Of a DNA stretch of 20,728 nt, positions 6,894 through 14,930 are shown piece after piece. The position numbers and the translations under genes were made by a program. This DNA comes from Alphaproteobacteria bacterium (GTDB lineage: Bacteria; Pseudomonadota; Alphaproteobacteria; UBA8366): NCBI GenBank assembly GCA_029861675.1, contig JAOTYV010000051.1, positions 1-20,728 of the forward strand. Reading direction: 5' to 3'. How positions within the stretch are numbered: position 1 is the first letter of the stretch; each line of letters starts with the position of its first letter. The notes beneath the pieces are model-generated. The model was not told the DNA's origin and searched no databases. It saw nothing but the letters and a program-made list of their open reading frames with translations.

Positions 6894-8036
6894 ATGGATT
6901 TCCTGACCGAGGAACAACAGCTTTGGAAAAACACCGTCGACCGCTTCATGGACGAGGAAATCACCCGCGAATACATCCGCGACTGCGACGGTGACCGGCG
7001 TTACCCCTATGAAGGCTATGACAAGATCGCGGCGCAGGGCTGGTTGCGGGCACTGATTCCGGAAGAAGCCGGCGGCGATGGCGGCGACATCTTCTCCTAT
7101 GCGCTGATGTGCGAGGCGCTCGGCAAATACGGCTTCGATTTCGCCGCCTCGGTGCTGGTCTCCACCTTCACGGCGTTGAACATCGTCGAACATGCGGACG
7201 CCGCGCAGAAGGACGCCTTCATCGGTCCTTTCATGGAGGGACGGCTGCGCTTTTCCATCTCAATCTCGGAACCCGGCGTGGGCTCGGATGCGGCAAGCGT
7301 ACAGACACGCGCCAAGGCGGAGGGCGACGACTACGTCATCACCGGCCAGAAACTGTGGTGCAGCGGCGCCAAGGCCGACAACACCGTGCTGTGCATGCTG
7401 GTCCGCACCGATCCCGACGCCAAGAAACGCGACGGGCTATCGCTCTTCCTCATTCCGAACGATACGCCCGGCATGGCCATCGAGACCCTGCCGACGCTGT
7501 GCCGCCGGGCCACCGGCACCAACCAGGTCTATCTCGACGGCTGCCGCGTCCCGGCGACGAGTATGCTGGGCGGGCCCGGCGAAGGCTGGACATTGATCGT
7601 CAACCATCTGGAGATCGAGCGCATCGCCGTCTCCGCCGCCTATGTGGGCAATGCGCAGCAGGCGGTGGACGATGCGCTGGCTTATGCCCGGGAGCGCGTG
7701 CAATTCGGCCAGCCGATCTTCGATTTTCAGGTCATCAAACACCGGCTTGCGGACATGCAGACGTGGGTGGACGCCGCCCGCCTGCTGGTCTACCGCGCGG
7801 CCGAACTGGCCGTGGCGCGCATCCCGTGCGCCAAGGAGGTGGCGATGGCCAAGCTCTTCGCGTCGGAAGCCCTGCAGGAGGTCACGCGCCACGGCATGCA
7901 GATCATGGGCGGCGCGGGCATGCTGCCGGAATCCGACATGGAGCGTTATTTCCGCGAAGGCATGCAGTCGACAATCGGCGCCGGCACATCGGAAATCCAG
8001 CGCACGATCATCGCGCGCCAGATGGGGATGGGGTAG
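6894..8036 (+). CDS. Acyl-CoA dehydrogenase 3 (isovaleryl-type base position)
   Basis: A complete 380-residue acyl-CoA dehydrogenase. It has MDFLTEEQQLWKNTVDRFM at the start, ISISEPGVGSDAASV (122-136), ITGQKLWCSGA (149-159), RERVQFGQPIFDFQVIKHRL (266-285) and GGAGMLPESDMERYFRE near the end. The late motif is IGAGTSEIQR (361-370), with Ala363 where medium-chain enzymes have the catalytic Glu. Glu242 in HLEIERIAVS matches the isovaleryl/long-chain base position. GGAGA lies eight bases before the ATG. A TAGGCT element at about 6848-6853 could be part of the promoter. The protein is only distantly similar to dehydrogenases 1 and 2, so this is not a recent duplication. Confidence 0.94.
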   Translation: MDFLTEEQQLWKNTVDRFMDEEITREYIRDCDGDRRYPYEGYDKIAAQGWLRALIPEEAGGDGGDIFSYALMCEALGKYGFDFAASVLVSTFTALNIVEHADAAQKDAFIGPFMEGRLRFSISISEPGVGSDAASVQTRAKAEGDDYVITGQKLWCSGAKADNTVLCMLVRTDPDAKKRDGLSLFLIPNDTPGMAIETLPTLCRRATGTNQVYLDGCRVPATSMLGGPGEGWTLIVNHLEIERIAVSAAYVGNAQQAVDDALAYARERVQFGQPIFDFQVIKHRLADMQTWVDAARLLVYRAAELAVARIPCAKEVAMAKLFASEALQEVTRHGMQIMGGAGMLPESDMERYFREGMQSTIGAGTSEIQRTIIARQMGMG

Positions 8037-8067
8037 CGGGGGGTTCCGCTTCACCCCCCTCCCTAAT

Positions 8068-8113
8068 CCTCCCCCCTTGCGGGGGAGGCTTTGACCGCGA
8101 ACAGCGGTCAAAG
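8068..8113. repeat. Two tandem intergenic hairpins between convergent genes
   Basis: CCTCCCCC at 8068-8075 pairs with GGGGGAGG at 8081-8088 (5-nt loop). The next hairpin is CTTTGACCGC at 8089-8098 with GCGGTCAAAG at 8104-8113 (10 perfect pairs, 5-nt loop). The first is a common kind of C-rich/G-rich intergenic repeat in alphaproteobacteria. No T-run follows on either strand, so Rho-independent termination is not evident. The 3' ends of both flanking genes would carry these structures. Confidence 0.75.
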
Positions 8114-8185
8114 AGGTGGGGGGTGTCACCTGTGGAACAGATAGGGGCGAATGGCTGCCATCAGTCGTCACTGTGGCAGGAATAC

Positions 8186-8332
8186 CTATCGTTCGCAGAT
8201 GTCCAAGTCATAATTCCATCGTCCGCCGCCGTCCAGGCAGCGATCAACTGCAAGGTATGCGCTACACCATTGCACGCCGAGTATTGCAACAGAGACGACG
8301 CCGGCAACGATTGCGACGCGCCGAAAATTCAC
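8186..8332 (-). CDS. 48-residue single-pass membrane protein, translationally coupled to RidA
   Basis: The GTG start at 8332-8330 overlaps the TGA stop (8331-8329) of the upstream RidA gene as GTGA, the classic layout for translational coupling. The protein has two Arg after the start, one hydrophobic helix (about residues 6-22), and a polar tail D-R-C-L-D-G-G-G-R-W-N-Y-D-L-D-I-C-E-R with Cys32 and Cys46. I recall similar C-L-D-x-G-G-x-W...C-E tails in other small bacterial membrane proteins, with no known function. If the N-terminus stays inside, the two Cys would lie in the periplasm and could form a disulfide. The frame is open to 8437, but that region lies inside RidA and has no membrane-protein character. 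Short length makes this a moderate call. Confidence 0.65.
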   Translation of the reverse strand: MNFRRVAIVAGVVSVAILGVQWCSAYLAVDRCLDGGGRWNYDLDICER

Positions 8333-8676
8333 TTCGCCGCGCTGACGACGATCTCCACCAGCGTGTCGGGGGTGCCGAGCACGGTGCCGACGGTGGCGCG
8401 GGTCGGCGGATTGGCCGGATCGATCCATTCGTGCCACGCGTCGTTCATTTCCTCTTTCTTGGACATGTCGGAGACATAGACCATCGCGGTCAGCAATTTC
8501 GACTTATCGGTGCCGGCCTCTTTCAGATACCCGTCGATCTTGGCGAGAACTGCCGCCGTCTGTTCCTTCATCGAGGCCGACCGGTCGTCGGCGGTCAGAC
8601 CGCAGACATAGACGACGCCGTTATTCACGACGGCGCGGCTCATGGTCTTGTTTTTGTCGATGCGTTTGATGCTCAT
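8329..8676 (-). CDS. RidA family protein (enamine/imine deaminase-like)
   Basis: 115 residues, the usual size for the YjgF/YER057c/UK114 family. It has YVCGLTADDRSASMKEQTAAVLAKID (23-48), a helix LKEAGTDKSKLLTAMVYVSDM (51-71), and PTRATVGTVL (91-100) followed by VEIVVSAA. Arg93 aligns with the substrate-binding Arg105 of E. coli RidA and Glu108 with Glu120, so deaminase chemistry on reactive enamines/imines is plausible. AGGGGAC lies about six bases before the ATG. It is the first gene of a two-gene unit with the small membrane protein. A 193-bp stretch holding a copy of the 105-bp repeat separates it from the crotonase gene upstream, so co-transcription with the crotonase is possible but not shown. 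Confidence 0.92.
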   Translation of the reverse strand: MSIKRIDKNKTMSRAVVNNGVVYVCGLTADDRSASMKEQTAAVLAKIDGYLKEAGTDKSKLLTAMVYVSDMSKKEEMNDAWHEWIDPANPPTRATVGTVLGTPDTLVEIVVSAAK

Positions 8677-8767
8677 GACGTGTCCCCTGATTGAGTGTCG
8701 GTTCGGACGCCATCATCGCCGCAATCCATGTGCACGGTCCAGCCCGCAATATTTGGCGGGGTAAATC

Positions 8768-8872
8768 TAGTCCATTTCTTGTTCAAATTGATTCAAGTGA
8801 AATGGTCTATCTCTTTGTTTATACGCAAATACGTCGTCGCGAACCGTTTCGGTTCGCTCGGGATTTGCTCTA
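8768..8872 (-). repeat. 105-bp dispersed repeat, copy 1
   Basis: Aligns without gaps to 15202-15306 with about 9 mismatches in 105 (about 91% identity by eye), and similarity stops at both ends. It contains a perfect 8-bp hairpin GCGAACCG-TTT-CGGTTCGC at 8839-8857. An imperfect inverted pair lies near the far end (AGTCCATTTC at 8769-8778, GAAATGGTCT at 8799-8808). Both ends carry TAG reading inward. In minus-strand orientation it begins with the TAG stop codon of the crotonase gene (8870-8872). Confidence 0.9.
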
Positions 8873-9670
8873 CTCCTCCGCCGAGCCCTTCCAATTCGGT
8901 TTGCGCTTCTCGTTGAAGGCTTTGAGGCCTTCCGCATGGTCCTCGGTCGCGAACAGCAGGGCGAGCTCCGCCTGCCCGTGCGACAACGCATCGTCCTGGG
9001 TCATCTCGAGCATCCGCACCATCGCCGCCTTGCCCCGGCGCACCGCGGTCGGCGACTTGTCGAGAATCCGGCCGACCAGCCAGTCGGTCTTGGCGTCGAG
9101 TTCATGCGCCGGCACCACATGGTTCACCAGCCCGATCTCGCGCGCGGCGGCCGCATCGAGGAATTCGCCGGTGATCGCCATTTCCATCAGCACCCGGTGC
9201 GGCAACAGCCGGCGCAGCGAGGGCACGATCAACAGCGGAAACAACCCGATCCGGGTTTCAGGCAACCCGAAGTGCGCATGATCCGCCGCCACCGCCATGT
9301 CGCACAGCGACAGCACGCCAAGACCGCCGGCCAGCGCATCGCCGTTGACCCGGGCGATCAGCGGCTTGCTGAAGCGCATCGCGGCACGCGCGAACTTCGC
9401 ATAAGGGTGTTCGAGCGCGCCCTCGTCCAGTTCCAGCGCGGTGTATTGCGTGTCGGGTTTGAGGTCGGCCCCGGCGGAAAACGCCTTGTCCCCGGCGCCC
9501 GTGAGCACCACGGCGCGCAGCGAGGCATCCGCCTCGGCCTCGGCCAAGGCGTCGGTCAAGGCGCCGAACACCACACCGTTCAACGCATTGCGCCGCGCCG
9601 GCCGGTCGATGGTGAGCCATTGCACCGGGCCGCGCCGGTCGCTTCGTAGGATATTTTTCACTTCGCTCAT
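8870..9670 (-). CDS. Crotonase-fold protein (enoyl-CoA hydratase/isomerase family), one catalytic Glu missing
   Basis: 266 residues. Oxyanion-hole segments are AFSAGADL (63-70) and NGDALAGGLGVLSLCD (109-124), followed by FGLPETRIGLFP (134-145). Compared with rat mitochondrial enoyl-CoA hydratase, Glu164 is kept as Glu138, but the Glu144 position is Gly118. Hydratases normally need both, so an isomerase, hydrolase or other crotonase reaction is possible. It follows the asparaginase gene by 9 bp and is almost certainly co-transcribed with it. A GGAAGAG element inside the end of the asparaginase gene may be the ribosome site. Its TAG stop is the first base triplet of the 105-bp repeat, so the C-terminus may have been set by that insertion. 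Confidence 0.92.
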   Translation of the reverse strand: MSEVKNILRSDRRGPVQWLTIDRPARRNALNGVVFGALTDALAEAEADASLRAVVLTGAGDKAFSAGADLKPDTQYTALELDEGALEHPYAKFARAAMRFSKPLIARVNGDALAGGLGVLSLCDMAVAADHAHFGLPETRIGLFPLLIVPSLRRLLPHRVLMEMAITGEFLDAAAAREIGLVNHVVPAHELDAKTDWLVGRILDKSPTAVRRGKAAMVRMLEMTQDDALSHGQAELALLFATEDHAEGLKAFNEKRKPNWKGSAEE

Positions 9671-9679
9671 GGTGGAAAT

Positions 9680-10555
9680 CTACTCTTCCCGTTCAAAGAC
9701 CCGAACCACCGGGGCCATACGGTCCGTAACGGCGGCGCGTTTCATGCCCTGGGAGTTGAAAGGCATGGCGACATTTCCGGCTCGATCCACCGCGATGATG
9801 CCGCCGGCCCCGCCGAGCCGGGCGACTTCGGCCAGCGTTGCGGTCACGGCCTCGGGCAATGCCGCGGCTCCATACTGCATACGCGCGGCAACATCGTGCG
9901 CAGCGGCCGCGCGAATAAAATTTTCTCCACTACCGGTGCACGAGACCGCCACCCGGTCGTCGGCCCAGGTCCCCGACCCGATCAGCGGCGTATCGCCGAC
10001 CCGCCCTGGCCGCTTGTTGAACGTGCCGCCGGTCGAGGTCGCCGCCGCGAGCCCGCCCTCGAGATCGAGCGCCACCGCCCCGACCGTACCGTGGTTCGCC
10101 GCCGCCGCGCCGGACCCATGCCCGGTATGCTCGACATAATAGGCCGCCGGATCGTCGACCATCGCCAGCTCGCTGTTATCCGCAAAGGCCGTGGCGCCCT
10201 CCCCGGTCAGCATGACATGACGTCCGTCTTCCAGGACACGGCGCGCCGCGGCCACCGGATGCATGACGCCGCGGATCGCCGAGACCGCGCCCGCACGGCG
10301 GTCCGCACCGTTCATCACGCTGGCGTCGAGTTCCACCACGCCGTCGGTATTGGGCGCCGACCCTTTCCCCGCGACATAAAGCCCGGAAATCTCCATCGCC
10401 TCGACCATGGTGCAAACCGTATCCAGCGCGGCGCCACCCGCCGCCAATTGATCGCGGCCGTCGGCGATCAACCCAGTCAAATGGCGAACCTGTTCGGTGT
10501 AATCCATTTCGGGCCGCGCGCCGGCGCCGCCATGAAGGACAAGGGCGTATGGCAT
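9680..10555 (-). CDS. Isoaspartyl peptidase/L-asparaginase (Ntn-hydrolase, plant type)
   Basis: 291 residues with the family layout: LVLHGGAGAR at the start, GKGSAPNTDGVVELDASVM (63-81), and the autocleavage site HG/TVGAVALD with the nucleophilic Thr at 157. STGGTFNKRPGRVGDTPLIGSG follows, holding the substrate-binding Thr/Gly residues, then SCTGSGENFIR. The precursor would cut itself between Gly156 and Thr157 to give alpha and beta chains. The enzyme removes beta-aspartyl residues from peptides or hydrolyses asparagine. It is the first gene of a two-gene operon with the crotonase, an unusual pairing, and divergent from the DHA2 exporter across 188 bp. The role in the operon is not evident. 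Confidence 0.95.
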   Translation of the reverse strand: MPYALVLHGGAGARPEMDYTEQVRHLTGLIADGRDQLAAGGAALDTVCTMVEAMEISGLYVAGKGSAPNTDGVVELDASVMNGADRRAGAVSAIRGVMHPVAAARRVLEDGRHVMLTGEGATAFADNSELAMVDDPAAYYVEHTGHGSGAAAANHGTVGAVALDLEGGLAAATSTGGTFNKRPGRVGDTPLIGSGTWADDRVAVSCTGSGENFIRAAAAHDVAARMQYGAAALPEAVTATLAEVARLGGAGGIIAVDRAGNVAMPFNSQGMKRAAVTDRMAPVVRVFEREE

Positions 10556-10743
10556 TGGAACCGCATTCCCCGGGTGGTTTCGCAGCCGCCATTATTCCCA
10601 CGGGACGAACGGCCTCCGCAATGGGGCGATTGGCATGCAGATACGCGACGCCGGTAAATCGCGCATCTATGGTTTCCTTGATCCCGTTTTTCTCCTATAG
10701 GTCGCCCACAGGAGAGCGCCCCCGCGCCGACGACGAGCCGAAC

Positions 10744-12285
10744 ATGAACGCCGAAGCCGTCGCCACCGACGCCCCTCGATCCCACACCCCGTTTCAACGG
10801 GCGATGGTGCTGGCAACCATCACGCTGTCGCAAACGCTGTACGGCATGACCTTCCTGATGGTCGCGGTCGTGCTGCCGCAAATTCAAGGCAGCCTGTCGA
10901 CGACGCAGGATCAGATATCCTGGATTGTCACGCTCAACATCCTTGCGACCGCCATCATGACGCCGATGGCCGGCTGGCTCAGCGCGACCTTCGGGTGGCG
11001 CAACGTCATGATCTATTGCTCATTGGGGTTCGTCATCTCGACGGTGCTCTGCGGGACCGCGGAATCGCTGGAAGCCATGATCGTCTACCGGGTGCTGCAG
11101 GGCGGATTCGGCGCGCCCATGACGCCGCTCGGCAACGCCATCCTGTTGGATATCTATCCGAAACGGCAGCATGGCACCGTTACCGCGATCTTCGGCATGG
11201 GAGTCGTGGTCGGGCCCATCGCCGGGCCGATCTTCGGCGGCGCCCTGAGCGAAATTTACGACTGGCGATGGGCGTTCTACCTGATCATTCCGATCAGCAT
11301 CGTTGCCTTGTTGGGCTTGTGGGTGTTCCTGACCGATGGCGGCCGCAACCGCAATGCGCACTTCGACTGGGCCGGGTTCCTGTCGCTGTCGCTTGCGGTG
11401 ACCTGCCTGCAGCTCATGCTCGACCGGGGCGAACGCATGGACTGGTTCGGCTCGACCGAAATCATCCTGGAGGCGGCGATCGGCGGGCTCGCCTTTTATC
11501 TGTTCGTCGTGCACAGCCTGACCGCGCGGCGGCCGTTCCTCAATCCGCGTTTGCTGCTCGACCGCAATTTCTGCCTCGGCCTGATCATCGTCTTCGTATA
11601 CGGCATGCTGAATTTCACGCCGATGGTCCTGTTGCCACCGATGCTCAAGACGCTGATGGATTATCCGGATTCGATCATCGGATTCCTGATCGCGTGCCGC
11701 GGCATCGGCGCCGTGATCGGATTTTTTCTCGCCATGTGGATCGGCAAGCTGGACCCCCGGTTCGGCATGATCCTCGGGTTTCTTGTCCAGGCCCTTTCGG
11801 GCTGGATGATGATGGAATTCGACGTCACCGTGACGAATTTCGAGGTTGCCGTAACCAGCGCCATGCAGGGCGCCTCGGTCGGGTTGATCTGGGTGCCCCT
11901 AGTCGTCGCGACCTTCGCTACGCTCGACCGGCAGTTCCTGGCGGAAACCACCGGCGTCTTTCATCTGCTGCGCAATCTCGGCAGCAGCCTGTTTATTGCC
12001 GCCAGCGTGACCGTGCTGGTGCGCACCGGCCGGATGAGCCAGGCCCATTTGACCGAATTCATCTCGCCCTTCAACGAAACACTGGCCTTTCCCAACCTGC
12101 CGCAGGCCTGGAATATCGAGAACCTGAAGGGGCTGGCGGCGATGGGCGGCGAGATCGGACGGCAAGCGGCGATGATCGGGTACATCAACGCCTTTGGCCT
12201 GTACACGCTGACCTGCCTCGCGATCGTGCCGCTGATCCTGTTCGTGCGCGTCCCCAAAAGGGTACGGATCGGCGCTGCGGAGTAG
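10744..12285 (+). CDS. MFS transporter, DHA2 (EmrB/QacA-like) family
   Basis: 513 residues with about 14 hydrophobic helices. Helix 1 is near 20-44. MTPMAGWLSATFGWRNVM (72-89) is the motif A region, YRVLQGGFGAPMTPLGNAI (115-133) is motif B, and GVVVGPIAGPIFGG (153-166) is the antiporter motif C. Fourteen-helix DHA2 proteins export drugs or metabolites in exchange for protons, often with a membrane-fusion partner; none is seen here. The start at 10744 (MNAEAVATD) is chosen because the frame before it (open from 10549) lies in the divergent promoter region. The Shine-Dalgarno is weak. The next gene begins 32 bp downstream and is likely co-transcribed. Confidence 0.94.
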   Translation: MNAEAVATDAPRSHTPFQRAMVLATITLSQTLYGMTFLMVAVVLPQIQGSLSTTQDQISWIVTLNILATAIMTPMAGWLSATFGWRNVMIYCSLGFVISTVLCGTAESLEAMIVYRVLQGGFGAPMTPLGNAILLDIYPKRQHGTVTAIFGMGVVVGPIAGPIFGGALSEIYDWRWAFYLIIPISIVALLGLWVFLTDGGRNRNAHFDWAGFLSLSLAVTCLQLMLDRGERMDWFGSTEIILEAAIGGLAFYLFVVHSLTARRPFLNPRLLLDRNFCLGLIIVFVYGMLNFTPMVLLPPMLKTLMDYPDSIIGFLIACRGIGAVIGFFLAMWIGKLDPRFGMILGFLVQALSGWMMMEFDVTVTNFEVAVTSAMQGASVGLIWVPLVVATFATLDRQFLAETTGVFHLLRNLGSSLFIAASVTVLVRTGRMSQAHLTEFISPFNETLAFPNLPQAWNIENLKGLAAMGGEIGRQAAMIGYINAFGLYTLTCLAIVPLILFVRVPKRVRIGAAE

Positions 12286-12317
12286 GCGCGGCGGCGGCAC
12301 CTTGTATACTGCGCATC

Positions 12318-13361
12318 ATGTCGACACCGGATACTCCAGAACACGCCGCCTACCGCGCCGCCGCCGAAATTCATCACCGGTTCCTGACCGGGCTTATCCT
12401 TGCCACGGTCGCTCATTGCGGCACGGAGACGGCCGCTGAGGCAGTCTACCGGCTGTTCAAGTTGCACCATGATGAAAAATTTCTGCCGGGCCTGAAAATT
12501 CTCGGCCTCACGGATCTGCCGGATGCGGTGGCGTCGGCGCAATATCACTATCTCAGCAACTTCCTCGGCACGGTGAAGGTCGAATACATGCCGGAATCCG
12601 ACCGCAAGTCCTGGATCCGCTATCCGCCGCCGCGTTGGATTTTCGACGGCACCGCGATCTGCGCCGTGCCGGACGCGGTAACCATCGGGATGATGCGGGG
12701 ATGGCATGCCCGCAACGGCCTGTCGCTCGACAATCCGCGGCTCGGCTTCGTCTGTACCGGCATGACGACGGCCGGGGACGCCGGGTTGGAAGGATATTTT
12801 TACGAGTACGACCACGACCTGGAGCAAGAGCAGCGCTTGCGGTTTGCACCCGATGAAATCGCGCCGCCTTTCGACGCCGCCGCCGCGCCGACCGTCGATG
12901 TCTCGGCCTGGCCGGCCGAGCGGCTGGCCAAGGCGGAACGCAACTATTCGGTGGATCACAGCCGCAGCATGCTGCGGGTGCTGATCGGCCTGCTGGGCGA
13001 GGACGCCCGCGCAATCGCCGGACGGGCCGGCCGTCAGATCGGCCTGCAGTATTACGACGCCACCGCCGCCCTGCTCGGACTGGAAACCCGCACTGCCGAG
13101 GACTTCGCCGAATTTCTGTGCCGGATGCTGAACGCCCTTGGCGATCGGGCGGAAATCGAAACCGTTGACGGCGCGATCGACGTCACGACGCAGGACTGCC
13201 GGATCCTGCGCGGCGTCACGGATGAGGCGTCCACGCTGTTCGACATCTGGTCCACGATCTGGGAGGGCGCCGCCGCAGCCAGTATCGCCCGGCTGTCCCT
13301 TCGCACCGACCGGAATCCGGCGGACGGCGCGTGCCGTTGGCAAATCCGCACCGGCGGCTAG
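12318..13361 (+). CDS. Unrecognised 347-residue protein downstream of the exporter
   Basis: I do not recognise the family with confidence. The protein is soluble, without a signal peptide. It begins with a helical part (residues 10-85, AYRAAAEIHHRFLTGLILATV), a middle part rich in aromatic residues (SWIRYPPPRWIFDG at 98-111, GYFYEYDHD at 159-167), a Pro/Ala linker near 180-200 and a second helical part. The C-terminal D-C-R-I (293-296), W-S-T-I-W-E-G (311-317) and G-A-C-R-W (337-341) are spaced like the ends of small-molecule-binding families such as L-2-amino-thiazoline-4-carboxylate hydrolase or V4R-type domains; this is only a faint resemblance. The ATG at 12318 is 32 bp after the exporter stop, with no Shine-Dalgarno; TATACT lies at 12305-12310. 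Codon pattern and length make it a real gene. Confidence 0.8.
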   Translation: MSTPDTPEHAAYRAAAEIHHRFLTGLILATVAHCGTETAAEAVYRLFKLHHDEKFLPGLKILGLTDLPDAVASAQYHYLSNFLGTVKVEYMPESDRKSWIRYPPPRWIFDGTAICAVPDAVTIGMMRGWHARNGLSLDNPRLGFVCTGMTTAGDAGLEGYFYEYDHDLEQEQRLRFAPDEIAPPFDAAAAPTVDVSAWPAERLAKAERNYSVDHSRSMLRVLIGLLGEDARAIAGRAGRQIGLQYYDATAALLGLETRTAEDFAEFLCRMLNALGDRAEIETVDGAIDVTTQDCRILRGVTDEASTLFDIWSTIWEGAAAASIARLSLRTDRNPADGACRWQIRTGG

Positions 13362-13391
13362 TGGATAAGAGCGGCGCGGCTGCTAATTTCC

Positions 13392-14930
13392 CTAAACGAT
13401 GCTGGTCGGCCAGGTCCGCATCAGGTGTTCGCCGACCCCCCCTTCCATCCGCATGGTGTGGATTTCCAGCATGTTGATGAGGTATTGCCGGGTCTCGCGC
13501 GGGTCCAGCATTTCCTTCGCCTCGTACATATAGGCGAGTTCCCAGGGCGCGGCGTCGCGTGACAGTTCATCGACCCGGCGGTCGAACTCCTCGGGATCAT
13601 CTTCCTTCTTCAACCCGAAAACCACGTTGACGGCGGTCTGCGGGTCCATGAAGCCCACATCGGCGGTCGGCCAGACGGCCATTTCGTCCGAGTTCTTGTT
13701 GCCGCCCATATTGATATACGCCTGACCGTAGCTCTTGCGCAGGATCACCGAAATCTTCGGCACGGTGCAGAGCGACAGCGCGTTCATCCAGTTTATGATC
13801 TTGCCGGGCGCGGCCTTGCGCTCCCCTTCCACGCCGATCAGGAAACCCGGCACGTCGACGAGATTGACGATCGGAATGTTGAAGGAATCGCAGAACACTA
13901 GGAAGCTGGTCGCCTTGGCACAGCCGTCCGGATCGGCGGCGCCGCCCTTGTACAACGGATTGTTGCCGAGGAATCCGACCGTGCGACCGTTTAGCCGGGT
14001 CAGCGCCGTAATCACCGAGCGCCCGTAGCCCGGCTTCATCTCGAACACCGATCCCTTGTCGGCAATCACCTCGATCACGTGGCGCATGTTGTAGACTTTC
14101 TGGCGCGCCTCGGGGACGATATCGAGAATGGTCTTGATCGGCTCGTCCGACCCGGCCGGCACCTCGGCCACGGGCGGCGCTTCCATGTGGTTGCCCGGCA
14201 GGTAGGAAAGGAACTGCTTCACGATATCGAGCGCCTCTTCGTCGGTATCGACCGCGACATCGACCAGGCCGCTGGTGCGTGTATGCAGGCGCCAGCCGCC
14301 GAGTTCCTCGTTGGTGACAGGCTGATTGATCGCCATCGAAGTGACCCGGCTGCTCGCCACCGCCATCGTCGCGCCTTTCCGCATGACGACGAAATCCGAC
14401 ATGCAGGCGTACCAGGTCGACGAGCCGTAGCAATCGCCGAGCTGGGCGGTCACCCAAGGCGATTCCCGAAGGCGGCGGTACTCATTGGGATCCTGGGCGA
14501 TGATCAGGCGGCCTTGCGCGCCCATGCGGTCCGGCATGCGCGAGCCGGACGATTCGCCGATAAACACCAGGGGGAATCCGCGCTTGTTGCCGGTGTCCTT
14601 GACGTGTTTCATCTTCTTCAGGTTATTGAGCGCGCTCGATGCCCCCATCACCGAGAAATCGTTGGACACCACACCGATCCAACGGCCATCGAGTTTACCG
14701 AAGCCGCCGATCTTGCCGTCCGCCGGCGCCTTGTCGCGGACCTCCGGCCGCGCCGCGGTCGCCAGCAATCCGGATTCGATGAAACTGTTTTCGTCGAGCA
14801 GGTAATCGAGCCGCTCTCGGGCGTTCAGAAGCCCCTCTTTCCTCATGCGGTCGAGAATCGCCGGCTTGCCCATCTTGCGCGCCGCCGCGCGGTGTTGTTC
14901 GAGCTCCTTGAGCAATTCATCGAAAGCCAT
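13392..14930 (-). CDS. Acyl-CoA carboxylase beta subunit (carboxyltransferase), stand-alone
   Basis: 512 residues with both halves of the biotin-dependent carboxyltransferase fold. Residues 75-100 read GGFGKLDGRWIGVVSNDFSVMGASSA in pieces typical of PccB/AccD5. GESSGSRMPDRMG (125-137) replaces the usual S-G-G-A-R loop. QLGDCYGSSTWYACMSDFVVM follows at 163-183. The second half has FLGNNPLYKGGA (320-331), VDVPGFLIGVEGE (358-370) and YGQAYINMGGNKNSDEMAVWPTADV in order at 401-425. It would move carboxyl from carboxybiotin to an acyl-CoA, or the reverse in decarboxylases. No biotin carboxylase or biotin carrier gene is adjacent, so its partners are elsewhere or it works as a decarboxylase-type subunit. 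The start at 14930 has AAGGGA nine bases upstream. Confidence 0.93.
   Translation of the reverse strand: MAFDELLKELEQHRAAARKMGKPAILDRMRKEGLLNARERLDYLLDENSFIESGLLATAARPEVRDKAPADGKIGGFGKLDGRWIGVVSNDFSVMGASSALNNLKKMKHVKDTGNKRGFPLVFIGESSGSRMPDRMGAQGRLIIAQDPNEYRRLRESPWVTAQLGDCYGSSTWYACMSDFVVMRKGATMAVASSRVTSMAINQPVTNEELGGWRLHTRTSGLVDVAVDTDEEALDIVKQFLSYLPGNHMEAPPVAEVPAGSDEPIKTILDIVPEARQKVYNMRHVIEVIADKGSVFEMKPGYGRSVITALTRLNGRTVGFLGNNPLYKGGAADPDGCAKATSFLVFCDSFNIPIVNLVDVPGFLIGVEGERKAAPGKIINWMNALSLCTVPKISVILRKSYGQAYINMGGNKNSDEMAVWPTADVGFMDPQTAVNVVFGLKKEDDPEEFDRRVDELSRDAAPWELAYMYEAKEMLDPRETRQYLINMLEIHTMRMEGGVGEHLMRTWPTSIV

Noticed and set aside
12305..12310. TATACT seven bases before the 347-residue gene as a leaderless promoter
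   Set aside because: No -35 element at the right distance, and the gene is only 32 bp behind the exporter, so read-through is simpler.
10995..12317. Long open frame continuous with the 347-residue protein, overlapping the exporter gene
   Set aside because: Its first part is low-complexity Arg/Asp/Pro-rich out-of-frame translation of the exporter; the real protein starts at 12318. A fusion is not supported.
11961..13343. 460-codon minus-strand frame
   Set aside because: Antisense to the exporter end and the 347-residue protein; composition is that of a shadow frame.
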